64,000 bases of DNA from Xanthocytophaga flava (GTDB lineage Bacteria > Bacteroidota > Bacteroidia > Cytophagales > 172606-1), in NCBI GenBank assembly GCA_030068525.1, contig JASJOS010000002.1:1-64000 (forward strand), read 5' to 3'. A model generated the notes under the pieces. It had not been told where the DNA came from, made no database searches, and worked only from the letters and a program-made list of their open reading frames with translations. The translations under genes and the position numbers were made by a program. This document shows, one piece after another, positions 56,280-64,000 of this stretch; positions within the stretch are counted from its first letter, which is position 1, and each line of letters begins with the position of its first letter.

Positions 56280-56315
56280 AATTTGTAGATGTCAGGAAAA
56301 TAGCCTGATCAAGTA

Positions 56316-56323
56316 CAAATATA
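56316..56323 (-). promoter_or_regulatory. Candidate -7 box TATATTTG upstream of the DUF6377 gene
   Basis: On the minus strand TATATTTG matches TAnnTTTG and lies about 37 bp before the ATG at 56279. A -33 TTG at the right spacing is not seen. Confidence 0.35.
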
Positions 56324-56530
56324 AAGAAACGTGGATTTTTTAGGAAAAATACTCTGGCAGTTGTGGCAACGTAATATTTTGCACAAAATGATTGAGAAAG
56401 ACAACAAGGGATACCAATAGAAGCATATAAGATATTACCTTTTAGAGGATAAGGTTTCAGTACCATCTTCTAAAAGGCAGTATCTTGGAGTTATACTAGA
56501 AATTTTTCTTATTTATGTATCAGAGAGCTT

Positions 56531-56758
56531 CTACATAAACTGGATAATGATTGCAACATAAATCCAGGCAACCCAGAATATAAATGAGACTTCTTCAATA
56601 AGTTTGCTGCTAGTTTGAGCCCATAGGCGTAGAGATTGATATTTTCCACGGGTTGGATGGTCAATATCTGCCCAATCAAGGATTTGATTTACCAGATTAG
56701 TCATAGCCCAAGTGGGTAGTACAAGAAGTCTTTTGGTTACGATGTCAAGAAAAAACAT
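56531..56758 (-). CDS. Possible small membrane protein
   Basis: A 75-residue ORF starting at ATG 56758. A mixed N-terminal part (LVNQILDWADIDHPTRGKYQSL) is followed by a C-terminal TM segment (FIFWVAWIYVAIIIQFM). The amino-acid balance looks protein-like, but I recognise no family. It sits alone between the DUF6377 and AraC genes. Confidence 0.4.
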   Translation of the reverse strand: MFFLDIVTKRLLVLPTWAMTNLVNQILDWADIDHPTRGKYQSLRLWAQTSSKLIEEVSFIFWVAWIYVAIIIQFM

Positions 56759-56995
56759 AGGAACTTCAGGAAGTTAGATTATCTATTTTGTTTCAATTTG
56801 GAAAATAGTATGTGGCAGTTCGAGAAGTTGCATAAAACTATATCCTGATCATTCCTGTCAGATAGTAAATACAAACAGCATCGATCAAATTTAGGAAGGA
56901 AAACTCTGACAGAGCTTAGCCAAAGAAGTATAGTAAGTGATTTATATGCAAAGATACGTAAGTACTTGAAAAAAAGATACACAAATGAAAGGTAT

Positions 56996-57874
56996 TTATG
57001 CAAAATCTTTTAGTACTGCTGTTGTTTTTGACTCAATCATGCGTTTTCGGAAATCTCCTGGAGTATATTGGTAATATTTTTTGAATAATTTGTTGAGATG
57101 GCTTTCATCTGAGAACCCTAATTCAAAAGCGATTTGAGATATACTCCAGTCACTATATACTAAACGGCTCTCTACCAGTTTGAGTTTGTAACGAAGAATA
57201 TACTGTTGGAGAGATTCTCCCATGTGCCGCTTGAAAAAAATACTCAGATAATTGGCAGAATAATGCAGATGATTTGCTAACTGCTCCATCCGGAGTTTTT
57301 CGGGTGAATAAATATGTTGTCTGACATATACTAATATTGAGTCCAGTAAATGTGATCGTTTAGGTGTTTCTTTTTCCGTCAAAAAAGATTGCTCAAATAT
57401 GTTTCTTGCCAATAAACTTAGTACAGATCGCATAATGTATGTAAGGATATTCTCTGCAAATGGTTTTTGCCGATGTTCATACTCATGAATCAATACTGCC
57501 AGTAGTCCGTGCAAACGCTTTTTTTCTTCTTCCATTTTGACAAGACTGCCATGTATATGATAAGGTGTATTAAACAGATAGTCAATGGTCTGTTGCCAGT
57601 GAGGCTCCTGATTGTTTTGGAAGAAAGATTCTGTAAATCGCAGATAACAGAACTGTGTTGAAGAGGCTATTTCAAAGATATGATAATCCTGAGGGCGTAG
57701 TAAAAAAACATCTCCTTCCTGATAGGTAAACTGGTGTTCATTCAGACAATGTACACCTTGACCCTTTTCAATAAAAATAATCTCAAAATAACTGTGATTG
57801 TGCAAAGGATATGGCCATTCGGTTACTTCGAAACGGAATACATTGAATGGTTCATATTGATTAAAACGTTGCAT
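56996..57874 (-). CDS. AraC-family regulator with cupin sensor domain (paralogue of 43275 gene)
   Basis: A 292-residue regulator. The cupin sensor has PLHNHSYFEIIFIEKGQG and GDVFLLRPQDYHIFE. The C-terminal HTH pair has LRMEQLANHLHYSANYLSIFFKR and ISQIAFELGFSDESHLNKLFKKYY. The HTH portion is nearly the same as in the AraC protein at 43275 (MGESLQQYIL in both). ATG 57874 is preferred; the ORF opens at 57937. It is divergent from the oxidoreductase/Kelch genes and probably controls them. Confidence 0.93.
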   Translation of the reverse strand: MQRFNQYEPFNVFRFEVTEWPYPLHNHSYFEIIFIEKGQGVHCLNEHQFTYQEGDVFLLRPQDYHIFEIASSTQFCYLRFTESFFQNNQEPHWQQTIDYLFNTPYHIHGSLVKMEEEKKRLHGLLAVLIHEYEHRQKPFAENILTYIMRSVLSLLARNIFEQSFLTEKETPKRSHLLDSILVYVRQHIYSPEKLRMEQLANHLHYSANYLSIFFKRHMGESLQQYILRYKLKLVESRLVYSDWSISQIAFELGFSDESHLNKLFKKYYQYTPGDFRKRMIESKTTAVLKDFA

Positions 57875-58068
57875 AAAAATCAAAATACTAAAAAATAGTG
57901 AATTTGTACAAGAAATTCCATCTGCAGACAGATACATTTGTGATAATATTTCTACCTTATAACAATTTTTTAATTGTATATCAGCTTGTTATACCTAGTG
58001 AGACAGAAGCACTTTCTCACCTGATTATAGATATACAATATACTAAAATCACAAATACCTTATAACTT

Positions 58069-59202
58069 ATGAAAAATACAGAGATATTCTCTATTACCCA
58101 CAAAGCTTCCCGACGTTCTTTTCTTCAAAGTGCGGGTACCATGGCTTTGGGTGCTTCTTTTTTACCATGGTTGGCGGAATCCTCTCGGGCAGAAAATCTG
58201 CTGCAAGATAATAAGCCACTAGGTATAGCTTTAGTGGGATTAGGATACTATAGTGCCTACCAACTGGCTCCTGCCTTGCAACAAACCAAATTCTGTAAGC
58301 TTACAGGAATTGTAACTGGAAGTCCCTCTAAAGCAACAGAATGGGAGAAAAAATATTTAATTCCCAAAAAGAATATCTATGATTACAAAACGATGGATCG
58401 TATCATAGATAATAAGGATATAGATATAGTATATATCGTATTACCTAACTCTATGCACGCTGAATATACAGTTCGGGCTTTGCAGGCAGGTAAGCATGTG
58501 ATTTGTGAAAAACCAATGGCAGTTTCTGTAAAAGAATGCCAGCAGATGATAGATGCTGCTAAAAAGGCCAATCGTCAGCTTTCTATAGGATATAGATTAC
58601 ACTATACCCCTCATCATCAGGAAGTGATGAAATATGGACGTGAGAAAACATTTGGAAAAGTTAAAATTGTAGAAACCAGTGATGGATTTAAGATTGGCGA
58701 TCCCAATCAGTGGCGTTTGAAAAAAGCACTGGCAGGTGGAGGTGCCATGATGGATATTGGTATTTATGCCTTACAAGGAAGTCGCTATACAGTTGGAGAA
58801 GAGCCTGTTTCCGTATGGGCGCAGGAATTCAAAACAGATTCAGTGAAGTTTAAAGAAGTAGATGAAACGATCTTATGGCAGTTGAAGTTTCCAGGTGGTG
58901 CTGTTGCCAACTCTTCATGTAGTTATGCTGCAGGCTTGGAACGCTTGTTTGCTACCTGTGAAGATGGTTGGTTTGAAATGGGGCCATGTTATGGATATGG
59001 AGCTATTGAAGGACGAACCAGTAAAGGAGATATGAATCTGCCACAACTCAATCATCAGGCAGCTCAGATGGATGATTTTGCGCAGTGTATTCTTACCAAT
59101 AAACCCACTCGTACACCAGGGGAGGAAGGATTGAAAGATATGCGTGTAATTGAAGCTATTTACCGTTCCATAGAAACAGGAAAAGTAGTTCCAGTAAGTT
59201 AA
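58069..59202 (+). CDS. Gfo/Idh/MocA-family oxidoreductase, Tat-exported
   Basis: A 377-residue enzyme with a twin-arginine leader (SRRSFLQSAGTMALG). An NAD(P)-binding Rossmann domain (VGLGYYS near 56) is followed by the family motif CEKPM (Lys near 148) and the C-terminal alpha/beta domain with GGGAMMDIGIYALQGSRY. The overall layout resembles glucose-fructose oxidoreductase. It is likely periplasmic and active on a sugar or cyclitol. The Kelch gene follows 12 bp later, so the two form an operon. Confidence 0.92.
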   Translation: MKNTEIFSITHKASRRSFLQSAGTMALGASFLPWLAESSRAENLLQDNKPLGIALVGLGYYSAYQLAPALQQTKFCKLTGIVTGSPSKATEWEKKYLIPKKNIYDYKTMDRIIDNKDIDIVYIVLPNSMHAEYTVRALQAGKHVICEKPMAVSVKECQQMIDAAKKANRQLSIGYRLHYTPHHQEVMKYGREKTFGKVKIVETSDGFKIGDPNQWRLKKALAGGGAMMDIGIYALQGSRYTVGEEPVSVWAQEFKTDSVKFKEVDETILWQLKFPGGAVANSSCSYAAGLERLFATCEDGWFEMGPCYGYGAIEGRTSKGDMNLPQLNHQAAQMDDFAQCILTNKPTRTPGEEGLKDMRVIEAIYRSIETGKVVPVS

Positions 59203-59214
59203 CTAGAATCTGTT

Positions 59215-60201
59215 ATGAAAAAGGATACAAGATTTTTTATAGGTGGAGGCCTATTGGTACTATCACTGATTAGCTTTACATTTTTGCAGAAAGAGGCAAA
59301 ATGGAAAACGCTTACTCCTGCTAGTGAACCGGAATTAAGAAGTGAAAATGCCTTTGTACGGGTAGATAATCAGTTTTACCTGTTTGGTGGACGAAAGAAG
59401 GAGTCTATGTATGTTTACAACCCTGCTTCCAATGAATGGCGTAAACTAGGTGTTGTGCCTTTGGAAATGCACCATTTTCAGGCTATTGCCTATAAAGGTG
59501 AGATCTATGTATTAGGAGCTTTTACAGGCGATTTTCCTCATGAAACACCTATTCCCAATATTTATATTTATAACCCCAAAAAAGATCAATGGCGCAAGGG
59601 TACTGAAATTCCTGCCAATCGTCGCAGAGGAGCTGCTGGTGTGACTATCTATCAGAATAAGATATATCTGGTCAATGGGATTACAGATGGGCATTGGGAT
59701 GGACATGTAAACTGGCTTGATGAATATGACCCTGAAACAGGAAAATGGAGCATTTTACCGGATGCTCCTCATGTTCGTGATCATGTACAGGCCGCTGTAT
59801 CTGGAAATCAACTGTTCATTGCTGGAGGAAGACGTTCTACACAAAAAATCGGGCATGTACTGGATCTGACTGTTCCGGAAGTAGATATCTATGACTTTAC
59901 AAAGAAGCGATGGCGTACATTGCCAAAAGAACAAAATATACCTACACAGAGAGCTGGCTGTACGTCTGTTACATTAGGAGATCAGATTGTTGTTATTGGT
60001 GGGGAGAGTCCACAGAAGTTGGCACATAATCAAACAGAAGCTTTTGATTTTAAGACTCAATCATGGCATGCTCTAGCGCCTATGCAAACAGGGCGTCATG
60101 GAACACAGGCACTGGTTTACAATCAGAAAATATACATAGCAGCAGGATCTGCCAATCAGGGAGGTGGGCCGGAGTTGAATTCTCTTGAAGTGTTTGAGTA
60201 A
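59215..60201 (+). CDS. Exported Kelch-repeat protein
   Basis: A 328-residue protein with an N-terminal signal or membrane anchor (FFIGGGLLVLSLISFTFL). About five to six Kelch repeats of the form YLFGGRKK...YVYNPASNEWRKL, YVLGAFTG...IYNPKKDQWRKG and VVIGGESP...AFDFKTQSWHAL form a six-bladed beta-propeller. It is co-transcribed with the Gfo/Idh/MocA oxidoreductase. A carbohydrate-binding or mutarotase-like role (NanM-type Kelch epimerases) is possible; not proven. Confidence 0.9.
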   Translation: MKKDTRFFIGGGLLVLSLISFTFLQKEAKWKTLTPASEPELRSENAFVRVDNQFYLFGGRKKESMYVYNPASNEWRKLGVVPLEMHHFQAIAYKGEIYVLGAFTGDFPHETPIPNIYIYNPKKDQWRKGTEIPANRRRGAAGVTIYQNKIYLVNGITDGHWDGHVNWLDEYDPETGKWSILPDAPHVRDHVQAAVSGNQLFIAGGRRSTQKIGHVLDLTVPEVDIYDFTKKRWRTLPKEQNIPTQRAGCTSVTLGDQIVVIGGESPQKLAHNQTEAFDFKTQSWHALAPMQTGRHGTQALVYNQKIYIAAGSANQGGGPELNSLEVFE

Positions 60202-60895
60202 AAATATCTGATAGTTATAACAGAGATTTCTTTTTGTATTTTATGATTATAAATTATAGATGAAAATAGTCATTGGTAACTGCCACAAAAGAGCCCATTC
60301 TATCCAATTTTTCGATTTAATTATGGTGATTATTATAATTAGATTGATTTGAAGCACTCAGCTTTTGTAAAAAGCTATTTGTAGTGTCCGGCAATATATA
60401 GGTAAATAGGTGTGATGCTGATTGACAGGCTGAAAATAGTATTAGTCTGTTTAAAATGTAACTCAAAAAGCCTATGATCACTGAGAAAATAAACGTGGGT
60501 TTTGGTTTCTTTTTTATGTGTACTTCTTTCTGGTTTTTTCAAATACTGAAAAATATGTCAAATGCTAAAATTAAAATACTGTAAAATTAAAGATGCAGCT
60601 GAGTGATATGTATATATTGTGATGGTTAGCTGTAACTATTTTTTTCTACTGAAAATAGTCTTATAGGCTGTTTTTGGCTATAATAAAGAAAGATTTATCA
60701 AATTGGTATTTCTATTATTGTTCTACTTTTTTTCTTCATACTGAATCTTCTGTAGAATAGTATTTCATTTTTCCTTATGAAATATTACAAACACCTGTAA
60801 ATGCTCATTATCAGATTGTTGTTGCTTGTGGTTAGAAGTAGATTTGCAAAGGTTTATTATTGAAATCCTATTTCTTATCTCCAACTACTCCTTGT
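60202..60895. other. AT-rich intergenic region with TGAAAATAGT repeats and promoter
   Basis: About 690 bp, no convincing ORF. The decamer TGAAAATAGT occurs at 60261-60270, 60431-60440 and 60650-60659. The latter two sit in longer similar contexts (ctgaaaatagt ... ctgttt). The region ends with a good promoter candidate for the PAS/MCP gene. Confidence 0.5.
60819..60846 (+). promoter_or_regulatory. Candidate promoter TTG-N17-TAGATTTG
   Basis: TTG at 60819-60821 (or 60816-60818, N20) and TAGATTTG (60839-60846) match the Bacteroidota -33/-7 consensus in both sequence and spacing. The predicted leader before ATG 60896 is about 40 nt. Confidence 0.55.
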
Positions 60896-63800
60896 ATGGC
60901 AAAGCGCGAATCATCTGTGAAGGCTTCTGAATCTGCTGGCAATAAGTCTGCTCAAACATCAAAAAGAGGCAGAAAAAAACGTGATACTTCATCAGAAATA
61001 GTTGCAGGGTTAGATCTGAGTGAACATACATCCTTTGCAGAAATTGAAAAGATAGAAGCCTTAAACAAAGCATTGATTATGCAGGAGGGCGAGTTGCGTC
61101 AGAGTATGGAAGAGCTTTCTGCTACACAGGAAGAAATGCAGCGTATTCTGAAAGATGTGGAGGAAAAAAATGCCTTCATTACAGATTTAATTGATGCTAC
61201 AAATGACTCTATTATTGCAATTGACTGGAATTACAATGTAGTTGTATGTAATCAAAAGATTAAGGATACCTATAAGCATTATGGATTAACAGTTGATAAA
61301 GGATTTCCTATTCTGCAGGTGTTTGGAGATGAACAGAGAGAAATATATAGAGGGTATTATAATCGTGCATTGGCAGGTGAATCCTTTGAGATTACTGAAA
61401 AGTTTGATTTATATGGCACCCTGCAATATTTTGTTCAGACTTACAGCCCACTAAGAGATGATAGTGGGGCTGTAATTGCTATTGTCATTTTTGCCAAAGA
61501 AATAACTGAAACAATTCAGGCCAAGGAACAAGCCGAGACTTTATTACAGGACGCACAAACTCATGCAGAGCAGATGAAGGCCCAGGAAGAAGAGTTGCGT
61601 CAAAATATGGAGGAAATTTCTGCCACACAGGAAGAAATGCAACGTCTGTTAAGTGATGTGCAAAAGAAAGAAACAGAAGTACGCGAATTGATCAACGTAT
61701 CTAGTGACTCTATTCTTACATTAGACAGACATTATACACTTGTTCACTTTAATAGTGTTTTGGTAGAGACCTTACCAGGGTTTACTGTTGAAAAAGGATT
61801 TAACATCTTGCAGATGTTTAGCCCTGAGGAGCAGATTGAAAAAAAGAAAATATATGATCGTGTATTTGCAGGTGAGGTTGTTGAATCTATCGATCATTTG
61901 ACAAATTCCGGTCAGGATAATTATTACAGTGTAAAACATGCTCCTCTATTTGATGAAAATAAAGAAGTAACATCCATTGCTATCTATGCAAGTGATATAA
62001 CTGCCTTATACAAAGCTAAACAAGATGCAGAAAATCTAGCAAGAGAAGCACAGGATCAGACGGACGCACTAAAGGCCCAGGAAGAGGAATTACGCCAGAA
62101 TATGGAAGAAATGGCTGCTACTCAGGAAGAGATGTTGCGAAAAGAGCAGGAACTAGTAGGACAAAATAGTGCTTTGAACAATGCTGCTATTGTTTCAGAA
62201 GTAGACTTGCAGGGAAATATCATTTTTGTTAATGATGAATTCTGTCGTGTTGCCAAATACACCAGAGAGGAACTTATTGGTCAGAAACAGAGTATTGTTC
62301 GTCACCCGGATATGCCTGCTTCTTTGTATGAAGATTTATGGCGCACGATTTCAAGAGGTAAAGTATGGAAGGGCGAAATTAAAAACAAGGCTAAAGATGG
62401 CTCTGCGTATTGGGTAGATGTGACTATTACACCAGTGTTAGGTAGTAACGGAAAACCAATCAAATATATTGGAGTTCGTTTTGATATTACAACGCAAAAA
62501 GAACAACGTAGTGAGATAGATGCCATGATGAATGCGATTGATTCTTCATACGCATCTGCAGAGTATCTGAAGGATGGTACTGTACTGAATGCAAACTCTC
62601 TGTTTTTAGAGACGATGGGATACGACTCACTGAGTGAACTTAGGGGGAAGCATCATCGTACATTGGTAGATGCGTCCTATGGACAAAGTGCGGAGTATAC
62701 TGAGTTCTGGACTAATCTTTCCAATGGTATAGCTCAGTCTGGAGACTTTAAATGTATCTCACGTCAGGGTAGAGAAGTCTGGATTGCGACTACCTATACA
62801 CCTGTATTAGATCCTACTGGTAAAGTAGTGAAATTGCTGCAACTGGCTACAGATGTGACTACGCAAAAGATAAGAAATGCAGATTATAAAGGTCAGTTAG
62901 AAGCTGTTAGTAAGGCCAATGCCGTGATTGAGTTTAATATGGATGGCACCATTATTACTGCAAATGAAAACTTCCTGAAAACAGTAGGATACACATTGGA
63001 GGAAATTAAGGGAAGACATCATCGTATATTTATAGATTCCGAATATGCTGCCAGTTATGAATATAAGGCTTTCTGGGAGAAGTTGAATCGTGGAGAGTTT
63101 GATGCCGCAACGTACAAACGTATTAGTAAGGACAAGAAAGATGTGTTTATACAGGCTAGCTATAACCCAATCTTTGATTTAAATGGAAAGCCATTTAAGA
63201 TTGTAAAATATGCTACAGATGTAACCAATTTCACTGTAGGTTTCCAGGCTGCTACCAAATTTATAGAAGAAATCAAAAAAGGTAATCTGGATGCAGAAAT
63301 GGAGTTGCAGGGTCTAAAACTGACTGGAGATATTGCTCAGGTAATTACTACCTTAAGAGGATTGAGACAGATGTTGAAAGAGTTAATTACTGAAATCAAT
63401 CGTCTGGTAAAATCAGCAGGTATAGAAGGACAGCTTAGAGAAAGGCTGACAATGACAGATGTTCATGGTATGTGGAAAGAATTGGGTGATGCGTTAAATC
63501 TTTTGTTGACAAATGTTTCTGCACCAGTACTGGAAATCAACCGTATTGTAACCGCAATGTCAATGGGTGATCTTACGCAGCAATTCCAGATGAATGCCGA
63601 AGGAGATCTGAAAGATATGGGTAATGCCATCAACATTGCACTGAAAAATATGAATAAGCTCTTCAGGATTATTGAAGAGAACGCAATTACGATTTCGGCT
63701 GCTTCAGACCAGATGATGGAAAAATCGGAAGGTATGAAGAGCAGTATTCTGGAAACAGCCTCTGCTATAACTCAAATGGCAGGAGGAGCACAGGAACAGG

Positions 63801-64000
63801 CCATCCGTACTGACGAATCATCTAAACTGGTAGAAGGTATCTTACGGGCATCCAATGAGATGGGAGGGAAAGCCGATACCATCAATAAGGCTGCTGAAAA
63901 AGGTCAGACAAGTTGCCAGGAAGGTATGAAGATCATACGTACAGTAGTAGATAATATGGGTGAAATATCAAACTCTGCTAATGTTACTGCCAATTCTATT
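60896..64000 (+). CDS. Soluble multi-PAS methyl-accepting chemotaxis-like protein (3' partial)
   Basis: From ATG 60896 the frame stays open to the window edge (1035 codons, no stop). A basic, Ser/Lys-rich N terminus (1-40) precedes a coiled-coil segment repeated three times (ELRQSMEELSATQEEM near 70; ELRQNMEEISATQEEM near 232; ELRQNMEEMAATQEEM near 398). These alternate with PAS domains at about 92-205, 262-372, 422-540, 542-660 and 662-778. A HAMP-like region follows (about 785-930, including RIVTAMSMGDLTQQF), then the start of the MCP signalling helix (ITQMAGGAQEQAIRTDESS). No TM segment is visible, so it is a cytosolic receptor. Methylation sites and the CheW tip lie beyond the edge. Confidence 0.9.
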   Translation, partial: MAKRESSVKASESAGNKSAQTSKRGRKKRDTSSEIVAGLDLSEHTSFAEIEKIEALNKALIMQEGELRQSMEELSATQEEMQRILKDVEEKNAFITDLIDATNDSIIAIDWNYNVVVCNQKIKDTYKHYGLTVDKGFPILQVFGDEQREIYRGYYNRALAGESFEITEKFDLYGTLQYFVQTYSPLRDDSGAVIAIVIFAKEITETIQAKEQAETLLQDAQTHAEQMKAQEEELRQNMEEISATQEEMQRLLSDVQKKETEVRELINVSSDSILTLDRHYTLVHFNSVLVETLPGFTVEKGFNILQMFSPEEQIEKKKIYDRVFAGEVVESIDHLTNSGQDNYYSVKHAPLFDENKEVTSIAIYASDITALYKAKQDAENLAREAQDQTDALKAQEEELRQNMEEMAATQEEMLRKEQELVGQNSALNNAAIVSEVDLQGNIIFVNDEFCRVAKYTREELIGQKQSIVRHPDMPASLYEDLWRTISRGKVWKGEIKNKAKDGSAYWVDVTITPVLGSNGKPIKYIGVRFDITTQKEQRSEIDAMMNAIDSSYASAEYLKDGTVLNANSLFLETMGYDSLSELRGKHHRTLVDASYGQSAEYTEFWTNLSNGIAQSGDFKCISRQGREVWIATTYTPVLDPTGKVVKLLQLATDVTTQKIRNADYKGQLEAVSKANAVIEFNMDGTIITANENFLKTVGYTLEEIKGRHHRIFIDSEYAASYEYKAFWEKLNRGEFDAATYKRISKDKKDVFIQASYNPIFDLNGKPFKIVKYATDVTNFTVGFQAATKFIEEIKKGNLDAEMELQGLKLTGDIAQVITTLRGLRQMLKELITEINRLVKSAGIEGQLRERLTMTDVHGMWKELGDALNLLLTNVSAPVLEINRIVTAMSMGDLTQQFQMNAEGDLKDMGNAINIALKNMNKLFRIIEENAITISAASDQMMEKSEGMKSSILETASAITQMAGGAQEQAIRTDESSKLVEGILRASNEMGGKADTINKAAEKGQTSCQEGMKIIRTVVDNMGEISNSANVTANSI

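Noticed and set aside
60885-61073. Minus-strand ORF of 62 residues
   Set aside because: It is the shadow of the PAS/MCP gene that starts at 60896 on the plus strand.
1-64000. CRISPR arrays, tRNA/rRNA genes, prophage or insertion sequences
   Set aside because: I looked for regularly spaced repeats, cloverleaf-like sequences, integrase/transposase motifs and terminal repeats and found none convincing; a dedicated scan could still reveal a small RNA.

Overview
The window looks like chromosomal DNA of a Bacteroidota bacterium, probably Cytophagales. Supporting signs are a giant secreted protein with a type IX secretion (T9SS) C-terminal sorting domain, a SusC/SusD pair driven by a FecI/FecR-type sigma/anti-sigma pair, DUF4097 and DUF6377 proteins, AT-rich codon use, and promoter boxes of the TAnnTTTG type. 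I see no phage, insertion sequence, CRISPR array, rRNA or tRNA. The genus assignment is not certain.

Layout. 1-10.3 kb: the 3' part of a giant modular T9SS surface protein. 10.4-13.7 kb (minus): ECF sigma factor, zinc-finger/HEAT anti-sigma factor and two DUF4097 proteins, in one tight operon. 14.2-16.2 kb: a two-TM protein with a BamE-like tail facing an SBBP beta-propeller lipoprotein, with a 26-bp perfect hairpin between them. 16.5-20.9 kb: a conserved hypothetical, an MFS exporter and a CPA2 cation/proton antiporter. 21.0-27.9 kb: FecI-like sigma, FecR, SusC (with STN domain) and SusD, a trans-envelope-regulated uptake locus with no linked hydrolase. 28.2-38.7 kb: Bcr/CflA exporter, OmpR-type two-component system, then TolC, adaptor, DUF190 and HME-type RND permease, then CorA. 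Four 11-bp-phased repeats upstream of tolC look like the response-regulator operator. 38.8-41.6 kb: three poorly characterised genes (DUF1963-like, DUF7003-like, a membrane protein). 41.8-45.2 kb: polysaccharide deacetylase and DoxX (minus), AraC regulator and sugar-phosphate isomerase-like protein (plus). 45.2-47.5 kb: a second copy of the two-TM/BamE-like plus SBBP gene pair, preceded by a decayed partial duplication. 47.9-53.9 kb: DEAD-box helicase, CocE-type hydrolase, zinc-ribbon protein, zinc metallopeptidase, GT2 glycosyltransferase. 54.7-56.8 kb: a DUF6377 TPR/HTH regulator and a possible small membrane protein. 56.9-60.2 kb: a second AraC paralogue divergent from a Gfo/Idh/MocA oxidoreductase and a Kelch protein. 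60.9-64.0 kb: a multi-PAS, MCP-like protein that runs off the window.

How the genes fit together. Envelope sensing and regulation dominate: two ECF systems of different architecture, one two-component system controlling a metal or drug efflux pump, two AraC regulators beside sugar-modifying enzymes, one TPR-HTH regulator and one large PAS receptor. The most unusual pattern is the duplicated two-TM/BamE-like plus SBBP-lipoprotein module, found at two loci about 31 kb apart in different gene orientations. It suggests a functional partnership that I cannot assign to a described system.
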